Assembly (NCBI GenBank): GCA_005116965.1
Contig: SWDG01000023.1
Location: 280,007-319,849, forward strand
Reading direction: 5' to 3'
Length of the DNA stretch: 39,843 nt
From: Nitrospira sp.
Lineage (GTDB): Bacteria > Nitrospirota > Nitrospiria > Nitrospirales > Nitrospiraceae
The position numbers and the translations under genes were made by a program. Shown piece by piece: positions 27,579-35,049 of the stretch; position 1 is the first letter of the stretch; every line of letters starts with the position of its first letter. The notes beneath the pieces were generated by a model, which was not told where the DNA came from, ran no database searches, and was given only the letters and a program-made list of their open reading frames with translations.

Positions 27579-27872
27579 CCACCTTTTCCTTTCTCACTTG
27601 AATCGGCGTCCTGGTGGTTTCCTCACTGCGCACATCCAATCCAGGATCTTCTGAGACCGTGAGTTGAAGATTCACTCCTATTGTTTCCTTCTCTAAGGCG
27701 GGGGGTTGTGTGGTTTTCTCCTGCGCGCATTGAGCGAGCGCCGTCAATCTCTTTTTCGCCCTCTCGAAGCGGGCGGCCTGGTGATCTCCTAACTGCGCGC
27801 ATCCAACGAGGGCCTTCTGAGGCCGCGCGTTGGGCGAGCACAGGAGATTACCAGGCTGCCCGCGCCTCCCCC
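27579..27872. repeat. Clustered imperfect repeats
   Basis: Four copies of a motif related to CCTGGTGATCTCCT(AA)CTGCGCGC (plus strand reading) occur within 260 bp: near 27610-27636, 27711-27735, 27777-27802, and one in inverted orientation at 27842-27863. The third and fourth form a 22-bp inverted repeat (20 of 22 matching, arms 27769-27790 and 27842-27863) around 51 bp holding a GGCC-TTCTGA-GGCC hairpin. The first and third form an ~50-bp direct repeat with ~36 matches. A 118-codon minus-strand ORF passing through these repeats is a by-product. Confidence 0.55.
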
Positions 27873-28265
27873 TCACCCCATCACCGGCGACCCGTGGTGA
27901 TGAATCATCAGCCACTCATCGCCGATAAGTTCGAACAGGTTCGTTGCGAGAACCTTGGCTTGCTGTGGTTCGTCGGATTGTTGAGTGATGAGATTTTCCA
28001 CGCAGATGACCCAAGCCATCTCGCCGGCCACCTGAACCATCACGTCGGTGAGCTCGAACTTCATCGAGAAGGTGTTGTTGAAGATCAGCACCCAGGAATC
28101 GCGGACGGCAGGCCACCCGGAACGAATCGTCCAGCCCGGGTGAATACAGGTGATGTATTCTTGATGGGCCCAGAGCTCGTCCATCTTGGCGATGTCGAGG
28201 CTCTCAAACGCGTCATAGAATTTCTGATTGGCTTTCGTGACAGCTTCGATACGCTGTTTCAACAC
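27873..28265 (-). CDS. SnoaL/NTF2-like protein
   Basis: A 130-residue protein that fits the nuclear-transport-factor-2 fold, SnoaL-like: NQKFYDAFESLDIAKMDELW, HQEYITCIHPGW, and the C-terminal LIGDEWLMIHHHGSPV. Members are small cone-shaped enzymes or ligand-binding proteins, and the Trp/His-rich pocket residues are present. No signal peptide. Substrate unknown. It is convergent with the small Cys-rich gene, across the repeat cluster. Confidence 0.8.
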   Translation of the reverse strand: MLKQRIEAVTKANQKFYDAFESLDIAKMDELWAHQEYITCIHPGWTIRSGWPAVRDSWVLIFNNTFSMKFELTDVMVQVAGEMAWVICVENLITQQSDEPQQAKVLATNLFELIGDEWLMIHHHGSPVMG

Positions 28266-28500
28266 GGCTGGGCCTCTCAGTCAGCGGAGCCGTATCATAC
28301 TGCAAGCGAGCCTGGCACGGCGAGAACATTTCTCAGGGGGGTCAACAGGACAAAGACTACTGAGACAAACCGAGTGCTGACGAGACTCGTACCCTACTGC
28401 CTCGCCAGATCGGGAGTAGTAGATCGCCAATAGGTTCGTTCGGGGTCAGAGCAATCACAAACCGCTTGGTCTCAGGAAACCGCCAGTCCTTGAAGAACAT

Positions 28501-28935
28501 CTATAGCTTGCCAGATTGTTGGAGGCTGTGCGCAGTCTCCTTACCAGAAGAAACGCCATGGCTATGCTCAAGCAGCCTTGGGAGATTCCTAAACAAGTCA
28601 TGCAGTGTAGCCAGAACTCCACCAGTGATTTTTCGAAGCTCTCCTTCCGTATACTGCAGCGGAACCAGCCGCCGCTGCCAGCCTCGGAGAGAGAAGGTTC
28701 CACCCAACTGCCTATAGGGAGGCTCACACACCAGCACGAATTCCCTCCCTTGGTTGTCTTCAATAATGAACGTTTGGTTCAGCTTAGGTAGAGCTTGGTG
28801 ACAGGTCGAACAGGACTTTTCTGTCTGCCGACTGAACGCAGGAATAGCTTCTGCCGTCTTTGGCGCTATGACTGCCGATAACCCTGACGCCATAACGCTC
28901 AGCACAACCGCACACAACAACATTCTCATCCGCAT
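28501..28935 (-). CDS. Small haem-c protein with novel C-terminal part
   Basis: A ~144-residue exported protein. A signal peptide (MRMRMLLCAVVLSVMASGLS to about residue 30) is followed by AIPAFSRQTEKSCSTCHQALPKLN, a single CxxCH haem-c site. The AIPAFSRQ-xxx-CxxCH-PKLN pattern opens larger haem porins in related bacteria, but here it ends and an unfamiliar ~80-residue tail follows (REFVLVCEPPYRQLGGTFSL, then WQRRLVPLQYTEGELRKITG). I took the ATG at 28935 because GAGAGGGGAAACAG precedes it. It sits 33 nt downstream of the cytochrome stop, so co-transcription is likely. Could be a genuine small protein or a gene fragment. Confidence 0.55.
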   Translation of the reverse strand: MRMRMLLCAVVLSVMASGLSAVIAPKTAEAIPAFSRQTEKSCSTCHQALPKLNQTFIIEDNQGREFVLVCEPPYRQLGGTFSLRGWQRRLVPLQYTEGELRKITGGVLATLHDLFRNLPRLLEHSHGVSSGKETAHSLQQSGKL

Positions 28936-28968
28936 TCTGTTTCCCCTCTCTGTCTCCATCATTCATAA

Positions 28969-29391
28969 CTACTGCATCGTAAATTTTCGAATGTAGTGGA
29001 CCAGCGCCCACATCTGTTCCTCAGAGAGCTTTTTCTTGTATCCGGACATCTCAGTCGCCTCCGGATCACTCCCGTTCGCGATGATCCAGAAGAGTTGCCC
29101 ATCCGGGATTTTCTCCATCACGTTTTTGTCCCGATAATTTCTCGGTTTGACATCCAATCCTTTCGTGGCAGACCCTTTCCCATCGCCCTTGTCCCCATGA
29201 CATTTGCTGCACTTGTTTTCATAAATGCTCGGAGCCTCCTGCACCACCTCTGAAGTCGGCGGTATCGGGTTCGACGTCTTGAGGACTTCCTCCGGAGCAA
29301 CCGGGGTCTTAAAATCTCCGGCGATGACTGCTGTCGGCCACGCCATGATCACCGCGCCTAACACTGAAAGGCTCAAATGTCTAACATTCAT
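28969..29391 (-). CDS. Exported monohaem cytochrome c
   Basis: A 140-residue protein with a signal peptide (MNVRHLSLSVLGAVIMAWPT) and a class I cytochrome c domain: CSKCHGDKGDGKGS haem-attachment site, and the axial Met in ATEMSGYKKKLSEEQMW with YIRKF at the end. It would act in the periplasm as an electron carrier. AAGGAGGGAGG lies 8 nt before the ATG at 29391, so that start is preferred to 29415. Followed by the second haem protein. Confidence 0.88.
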   Translation of the reverse strand: MNVRHLSLSVLGAVIMAWPTAVIAGDFKTPVAPEEVLKTSNPIPPTSEVVQEAPSIYENKCSKCHGDKGDGKGSATKGLDVKPRNYRDKNVMEKIPDGQLFWIIANGSDPEATEMSGYKKKLSEEQMWALVHYIRKFTMQ

Positions 29392-30633
29392 GTTGTCCTC
29401 CCTCCTTATGGACACCTCTATTGATCGTTATTAAAGAAGAAGTCCGCGGTGCCTATTCCAGGTCGAAACTTCCCGATTGCCCTGGCACCAGATGCAGGCC
29501 ACCTCTCCTTTGTTTGGCGTGCATGGGCTCGTCTCGGTCGGGCATGTCTAGAGAGAGACAGAGCAATCCCTGCACGGGATACGATCATTTTCAAACATGA
29601 TCACCCCACACGCACCAGTCCAATCACGCTTATTTGGCTTAGTTGTCTCTTACGCGGATCGATGATTGGCGCTACGTAAACACACCAGGCATGACAAGAC
29701 ACCTCTACGGTTAGTACTGATCAACACATGCTTGGAGTATCTACACGCAAGTGCGATGCCGCGCTGAATGCATGCGTGACGCACATCACGAATATCGACG
29801 TACGATCTTAATACTCTCAAGGAGTTACGAGTCCATACATCCACGAAGGATGTGAATACCAGGAAGATACGTAGAGCATTTCGCGATACGACTATCGCAT
29901 GGCAAGAACTACAGCCGCACACCAGGATCGAGCGATACACACACCGTCAGTTCACAAATCGAAACGGGTTCACGATTTTCACTATTGGGATTACTATCCC
30001 AATTTTATAACCGCTTACGTATTCCAGGGCGGACACCCAGCCAGAAAGAACCGTGCCGAACAATGCGTGCGCGTTGCTGCTCCACAACATGTCGGGAACT
30101 GCATACACCAGAACAACCGCTCCATACACAACCGCGAGACCGTCATGAACATTTCCCGATTGACTTCAATTTTCAATATGGGATAATTTTCCCATATTGC
30201 ATATCCGCAGTCTCACAGGCAATGATACGTACACAGTCCCGCCTGACGTGTGTATACACTTCGAATGACGCGCACGAGCGTGCAGCCATCGCCTTGGGAG
30301 CAAAACAATGGAAGAGCCAGAACCGCTAGGCGCGCGCGTGAGATGTAGATGTAACGGAGAGGAGAACTTGCCCTGAAAGGATGGACGCAGTAAGCTATCA
30401 AGGCCCGACCTCCATCGGACGTTCAAGCCAAAGCATCGGCGGACCGATCTTCTGCAATTGCAGATGGCAGCTAGGACTATTTCCGTGAGTCACTGATGCA
30501 GGACGAGCCTCGGCAGGAGCCTCTCTGCTGGAACGTTCGAAGTCGAGGTCCGAAGAGGAGACGATCTGCCCTATATCATGATTGTCACTGCGTCGGGAGA
30601 CGACTAGGGGCGGACAGTTAGCCTCCCATGGAA
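29392..30633. other. Gene desert with paired palindromes
   Basis: No convincing gene in 1242 bases. Five inverted repeats are visible: GATCAT...ATGATC at 29583-29602; CGTGACGCACATCACG, a CRP/FNR-like 5-6-5 dyad, at 29775-29790; ATTGGGAT-TACT-ATCCCAAT at 29984-30003; AATATGGGA-TAATTT-TCCCATATT at 30175-30198; and short ones elsewhere. The third and fourth share GGGAT-N6-TCCC spacing. A minus-strand hydrophobic 60-codon frame at 29947-30129 lies between the two and is not recognised. The 29.4-29.8 kb part would hold the cytochrome promoter. Confidence 0.5.
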
Positions 30634-31737
30634 TCAGCAAACAGGGACCGTTGAATCCCCGCAAGGCAAGCGAGCGCCGGTTGAATTGACCATTGTCGGT
30701 TCGGCGTGATCCTCTTCTTCTCTTTCGAACTTCACTTTCGTCGCATTCACAACCCCGTCGACTAACGGACCGTTTACCACCAGGCGAATGCCGACTTGAA
30801 CGTCGCTCGGGGTTCCGCCTTCGAATACTGTCCCGGGACTTGTCTGTACACGGACAATGCCCATCGAAAAGTCGCTTAAATCACGTACGTGGGTCACAAA
30901 TGCTTCCACTTTGGCGTTCTCACTATCCTTTGAACCCAGCGTTTCTGGCCATACGAGGTTCGCTTTCATACGAACGCCGGACGAACCTGGGTCTCCAGAC
31001 GACACCTGGTCTCCTGTCGCATCGACTAACAACCCGTTCCAATCATCGCCGCTTATTTGGCCCGGCATGTCGTTCAACCTCGCATCGCTGTACTCGATGG
31101 TCAGGGCGCCGATCTCGAAGGTTTTTTGAGCAGCATTGTGGTTCTTGATGAAACCTTTGACCTCATAGTCAGGAACCTGCGTGTTCATATCGAGAGTTCT
31201 CAACTCTATGAACGTTCCCATGATCGCACCATCCCCCGTGACAAACCCGCTGACCTCTACGAGATCTCGACCTGGCATGAGACTGAGAACATTACGTCCA
31301 GGAATACTGGCATCGACAACCGTCGACGTCGTTATGGCGACGGTCTGACCCAAGACAACCAGGCTTGACCCATCCGAGGCTACCGATTGCACGACCCCTT
31401 CGACCGTATCCTCGTACAGCAATGTGTTCGCCGCGCGCTGCAGCACGTCATGTGTATCGTAACGCTCCGTTACCGTCGCGTTAACACGCACCAGCATCCC
31501 CTTTTTGAGATCAGTGAGGCTGCCGGATTTCCCATCGACCATCATCGACGTACTGCCGGTCTCGTACTCGTATCCGGAGACAAACACACTGCCGAACCCG
31601 GTGATTGCCCCAGAAACTACCGACGCGATCTGGCCTGTCCCACCGATCCCACCTCCGGCTTGTGGACCCGGACCGCACGATGCCAGTAAGAGGCACAGGG
31701 CGATCGCCCCAAGAAAGTTTTGATCGAGCTTCAGCAT
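30634..31737 (-). CDS. DUF5666 lipoprotein
   Basis: A ~367-residue predicted lipoprotein: a lipobox LLLASC (C21) follows MLKLDQNFLGAIALC, then a Gly-rich stretch (GGGIGGTGQ). The rest is a chain of DUF5666-like beta units, with recurring patterns such as VSGAITGFGSVFVSG, VDGKSGSLTDLKKGMLVRVN, and VEGVVQSVASDGSSLVVLGQ. The frame also opens at a TTG (31791) inside the DUF6502 gene; the ATG at 31737 is cleaner for a lipoprotein, although no strong ribosome-binding site precedes either. It directly follows the DUF6502 gene and is likely co-transcribed. Function unknown; probably surface-facing. Confidence 0.75.
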   Translation of the reverse strand: MLKLDQNFLGAIALCLLLASCGPGPQAGGGIGGTGQIASVVSGAITGFGSVFVSGYEYETGSTSMMVDGKSGSLTDLKKGMLVRVNATVTERYDTHDVLQRAANTLLYEDTVEGVVQSVASDGSSLVVLGQTVAITTSTVVDASIPGRNVLSLMPGRDLVEVSGFVTGDGAIMGTFIELRTLDMNTQVPDYEVKGFIKNHNAAQKTFEIGALTIEYSDARLNDMPGQISGDDWNGLLVDATGDQVSSGDPGSSGVRMKANLVWPETLGSKDSENAKVEAFVTHVRDLSDFSMGIVRVQTSPGTVFEGGTPSDVQVGIRLVVNGPLVDGVVNATKVKFEREEEDHAEPTMVNSTGARLPCGDSTVPVC

Positions 31738-31765
31738 TATGACGAGGGATTTATTCAGGCTGAAA

Positions 31766-32590
31766 TCAGTCAGATCGTTCTTGTTCTTCAAAATGATAGA
31801 TCCCTAGCCCCACGCGCACGCGACCGCTCCCCTTTGATGCTGGGTTCATATCACGATCCCGATGAGAGAGCCACCGATCGAACTTCTCTAAGAGTTCCTG
31901 TCCTTCTGCAGACGCCAGCGTGCGAAATTCCTTCGCGGTCTCTAACGAGACGTTGTCATACATGACCTTGCGTTGGAACCGAGGCTTCGACGGCTTCAGA
32001 TGGACGTTATGATCGATGGTTGAAATAAGATCAGCAGTATCGGCTCCAAGTACCTGCAATTTTTCAACCGAACCTTTCTGAGGAACGTAGCCGCGAGAGA
32101 GCAGACAAATTCGCCCATCTTTCAATTGCTTAACCGCACCGACCCGTAACAACTCATCCAACAAGGCCCTCACCGGGATGTCTCCACTGTAGCGTTTCAC
32201 CAACACACTGAATGAAGCTCCCCGCCCCTCCATTCGAAGTGGTCGAGGATGGCCCTTTCCATCTCCGAAATCGGAGTCCCGGATCCAGCCGGTGATCACT
32301 CGTGAAGCTCGATGGTACTCTTCATTTATAATGGATCGAGAATGAGGCGGGAGCGTCAAGATCCGTTGCACTTCCTTGCGCGTCAATCCACTGAGGATCG
32401 CGATCCGCGACACCGTCTGCTTCTTACCATGAATTCCAAACTCAGCGTTCGCAACCTCCACGTAGACCTGCTTGGCCAGCTCGGCGAACGTCCGATGGGA
32501 CACATTGTTCCGAAGAAGAATCCGCACCAACGGTCGAAGAAGCTGGAGGGTGGCGTGAGAAAGTGCTTGTCCGTGCTTGGACTGAGCCAT
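31766..32590 (-). CDS. DUF6502 protein, putative regulator
   Basis: A 274-residue cytoplasmic protein that fits DUF6502. Residues ~25-80 look like a helix-turn-helix: NNVSHRTFAELAKQVYVEVA, then KKQTVSRIAILSGLTRKEVQ. A second winged-helix-like part around residues 85-170 includes VKRYSGDIPVRALLDELLRVGAVK. No signal peptide. A palindrome (ATTACAA-N5-TTGTAAT) lies 54 nt upstream, consistent with autoregulation. The downstream DUF5666 lipoprotein gene follows within 30 nt, or overlaps if its TTG start is used. I infer a transcription regulator with a linked surface lipoprotein. Confidence 0.72.
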   Translation of the reverse strand: MAQSKHGQALSHATLQLLRPLVRILLRNNVSHRTFAELAKQVYVEVANAEFGIHGKKQTVSRIAILSGLTRKEVQRILTLPPHSRSIINEEYHRASRVITGWIRDSDFGDGKGHPRPLRMEGRGASFSVLVKRYSGDIPVRALLDELLRVGAVKQLKDGRICLLSRGYVPQKGSVEKLQVLGADTADLISTIDHNVHLKPSKPRFQRKVMYDNVSLETAKEFRTLASAEGQELLEKFDRWLSHRDRDMNPASKGSGRVRVGLGIYHFEEQERSD

Positions 32591-32914
32591 ATTGGGACTG
32601 AGCCTTAATTTAAGGGGGGAGTATACAACCTCCTTAGGCTCTCATTACAAGTGCGTTGTAATTGCATGTGCGGTAGTCGCAGCCTGGAATAGCGGGACAT
32701 TGCCATGCCACAGCCACGTTGCACAGACGTGAGTCTCAGAACTTGTCCATGGTTGAAGGCATTTACGTGTGAACGCGAATGAGCGTATTGCCGCAGCAAT
32801 CAATATATGGCAAGGTTCGAAAGATAATTGAGGTGAGACAGCGTTGCGTTCGTCGAGACACCGATCATTGATGGCAGCCGACACTTCGTAGCAGTCTTAG
32901 GAAAGGAAGGTGCC
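32591..32914. other. Divergent promoter region
   Basis: A 324-base gap between divergent genes (DUF6502 on the minus strand, methyltransferase on the plus strand). It holds the palindrome at 32644-32662 and a GGACTGAGCC direct repeat spanning the DUF6502 start (about 32578-32605). No extra gene seen. Confidence 0.45.
32644..32662. promoter_or_regulatory. Candidate operator for the DUF6502-DUF5666 operon
   Basis: ATTACAA-GTGCG-TTGTAAT is a perfect 7-bp inverted repeat with a 5-nt centre, 54 nt upstream of the DUF6502 start. Inferred as a regulator-binding site from position. Confidence 0.45.
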
Positions 32915-33541
32915 GTGATCCACAAACTCCTGCCCGCACAGATTAACGTACTGTTGGTTATCCTAGGGCTCACCGGTTGTGCCCAATGGAACTATCAAGA
33001 CCTGAGCGACCCCTCACGGGATGTATGGCAGAAACCACAAGGGGTCGTTGAAAAGCTGTCCATCGCGCGGGGAGCAAGGGTGGCAGACTTGGGTGCCGGC
33101 GGAGGCTACTTTACCTGGCACCTGGCCAAGGCGGTCGGGGCCAGAGGAACAGTCTATGCGGTTGATACCAAGGAGAGCTCGATCAACATGATCATCAAGG
33201 AAATGGTTGCCCGAGGGACCCCGAATGTCCGGCCGGTCCGGGCCGAGCCGCACGATCCAAGACTTCCGGAACCCGTCGATCTGGTGTTCAGTTGCGATGG
33301 CTATCATGACATGAACGATCGAGTAGACTATTTTCGATCCCTCGCCTCATCGCTACGACCGGGCGGTCGCGTCGCGATTCTCGATTTTCACCCTCGTGGA
33401 TTCTTTTCCAGTATGTTCGTTCACAGAACCGCGAAAGAAGAGGTCCGACGCGAAATGGAGGCCGCCGGCTATCAGCTTCTGAACGATTACGATGTCGTCG
33501 ACAGTCAGCACTTCCAGGTTTTCGCGAAGGCGGAGCGGTAG
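32915..33541 (+). CDS. Lipoprotein-type class I SAM methyltransferase
   Basis: A 208-residue Rossmann methyltransferase with a lipoprotein signal: MIHKLLPAQINVLLVILGLT followed by GC (C22). The fold shows motif I VADLGAGGGYFTWHLAKAVG, acidic D in YAVDTKE, and DLVFSCDGYHDMND, RPGGRVAILDF, and a C-terminal FQVFAKAE strand. SAM is a cytoplasmic cofactor, so an enzyme with a lipobox is odd; many bacteria have this arrangement. The GTG start at 32915 has a strong AGGAAAGGAAGG. It stands alone, divergent from DUF6502. Confidence 0.75.
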   Translation: MIHKLLPAQINVLLVILGLTGCAQWNYQDLSDPSRDVWQKPQGVVEKLSIARGARVADLGAGGGYFTWHLAKAVGARGTVYAVDTKESSINMIIKEMVARGTPNVRPVRAEPHDPRLPEPVDLVFSCDGYHDMNDRVDYFRSLASSLRPGGRVAILDFHPRGFFSSMFVHRTAKEEVRREMEAAGYQLLNDYDVVDSQHFQVFAKAER

Positions 33542-33600
33542 AAGCCAGTTACTCTGGGTGCACGGCTCGGTCACAGAGGTTTCGACCAAGCTATCCCTTC

Positions 33601-33963
33601 CTACGTCTCCATCATTTCTAACCGAGGATCAAACTCGTGTCCGCAAGCCGTGCACCGGATGCAATCTGACTCCACCGTGAATTCGTCGGAACGGATACCC
33701 ATGCCGCCACAATCCAGACACCGGGTGAGGTGAACTTTCTGATCATTCACCGTTTCGTATTGCACTCCGTGTAGGCAGTACACCGGTTTCCCGTAAAGCA
33801 GCCATGATTTGCCAGCATTGTCGACCACGGGTAAGACGAGGTAATGATGGTTCACGTAGTCCTCTAGCTCGCCACGACTCGTGAAACCGTCTTTGATCAG
33901 TTTGCCGGACACTGCCTCGTACAGCCCGCCGCCGTTCACGATCACTTTGGTCGGTCCCATCAT
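33601..33963 (-). CDS. Zinc-ribbon hypothetical protein
   Basis: A 120-residue protein: MMGPTKVIVNGGGLYEAVSG then a body with VNHHYLVLPVVDNAGKSWLL, and a C-terminal ribbon-like pair CLDCGGMG...CIRCTACGHEF. The last four cysteines could bind zinc. It uses the ATG at 33963 (GGGGAGGTGCA upstream). It lies 28 nt downstream of the CBS-domain gene and is likely its operon mate. No known family. Confidence 0.65.
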   Translation of the reverse strand: MMGPTKVIVNGGGLYEAVSGKLIKDGFTSRGELEDYVNHHYLVLPVVDNAGKSWLLYGKPVYCLHGVQYETVNDQKVHLTRCLDCGGMGIRSDEFTVESDCIRCTACGHEFDPRLEMMET

Positions 33964-33991
33964 TGCACCTCCCCGATTGACGTGAAGCTGG

Positions 33992-34762
33992 TTAGACCAC
34001 ACCTGAATAATAGCGGAGAATATTGGAGACGGAAATCACGCCGATAATTTGGCCGTCCTGCGTCACGGCCAGATGCCGGGTTGCTTGGTCTTTCATCATG
34101 CGCACGGCATCAATGATCGGACGATCACCTTCGATGGCCACGACCGGCTTGCGCATGCACGTCTTGACAGGAGTAGTGTTGGGATTCACCCCGTTGGCCA
34201 CCACCTCACGCGACAGCGCCGAATCCGTGATGAAGCCGACATAGGACTGGTTGTCGGTCAGGAGGAGTGAGCCGAGCTTCCACTTCTGCATGAGCTGCCC
34301 CGCTTCTCGCAGAGTGGCCTCCTGCGAGAGACTCCGGACTTCCGACGACATATGCTCGGCGATTTGCGGGCCGACGAGAGTCCGCCCAACTGTCTTCTGT
34401 TTCGGCTCAGCAGCCCGACGCGCTTCGAGCTCCGACACGCAGCTTTCCAACACCCGGTACCGTTGCAGGAGACTCTGCCGATGGCTATCCATGCCGGTGC
34501 CTTCCGGCGCCTCGTCCGTCATATTCACCAACCCACCGGCCTCGCCCAATTCGGCGTATTCATACGCATGCAGCAAGTCGGAGGCCTGCCCCAGCAAATC
34601 GCCGATCAACTGTTCAGTGTCCAGATCGAATTCCTCCAGACTGCGGACCGGCTTCCCTTTGCCCAGAAACTGGGCCAGTTCAGCCAACTGTTCCCGCATC
34701 CGTTCGATGCTGCGGTCGAGGGACATCCGTGTCGATTTTGGATTGGTGCGCGTCGTGGCCAT
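33992..34762 (-). CDS. CBS-domain protein
   Basis: A 256-residue cytoplasmic protein. Residues ~1-125 are helical, acidic and possibly coiled. Residues ~135-256 contain two CBS motifs: MSSEVRSLSQEATLREAGQL, then LLLTDNQSYVGFITDSAL, and a second around MRKPVVAIEGDRPIIDAVRM and HLAVTQDGQIIGVISVSNIL. CBS pairs bind adenine nucleotides and regulate attached partners. Likely operon with the zinc-ribbon gene 28 nt downstream. Confidence 0.85.
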   Translation of the reverse strand: MATTRTNPKSTRMSLDRSIERMREQLAELAQFLGKGKPVRSLEEFDLDTEQLIGDLLGQASDLLHAYEYAELGEAGGLVNMTDEAPEGTGMDSHRQSLLQRYRVLESCVSELEARRAAEPKQKTVGRTLVGPQIAEHMSSEVRSLSQEATLREAGQLMQKWKLGSLLLTDNQSYVGFITDSALSREVVANGVNPNTTPVKTCMRKPVVAIEGDRPIIDAVRMMKDQATRHLAVTQDGQIIGVISVSNILRYYSGVV

Positions 34763-35049
34763 GGCACCTCCTCTTTAGGCAAGTATGGATGATACTACCT
34801 CCATCTAAAGTAGCGAGGCAAGCCTGTTCGGTCCGCGTCTTGTATCGCAGAGCCAACACAGCTATTCCGGCGACTGCAATGAACGACGGAGGCTTGCGCC
34901 TCCTTCCAGCGAATTGAGCTTCACGCCGTAGAAACCGGAACGGTGGTTCTTGGAGAAGGGACTACGGGAGATTGAGGGCTGAGAGTTAGGACTCACCCGG
35001 CGTTGCGTGAAGAAAAGCGAGTTGATCGCTAAAGTGGATCCAACATTGA
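34763..35049. other. Intergenic region with small hairpin
   Basis: A 287-base gap between minus-strand genes. GGAGGC-TTGC-GCCTCC (34888-34903) is a perfect 6-bp hairpin; no gene recognised. It should contain the promoter of the CBS-domain gene and the terminator of glutamine synthetase. Confidence 0.4.

Noticed and set aside
27559-27915. 118-codon minus-strand ORF through the repeat cluster
   Set aside because: Its sequence is explained by the repeats, and it overlaps the SnoaL-like gene's end and the end of the Cys-rich gene.
29899-30329. Overlapping short ORFs in the gene desert
   Set aside because: Mutually overlapping frames with no start signals or known motifs.
32578-32605. GGACTGAGCC direct repeat at the DUF6502 start
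   Set aside because: Two copies only, one inside the coding region; insufficient to call an operator.
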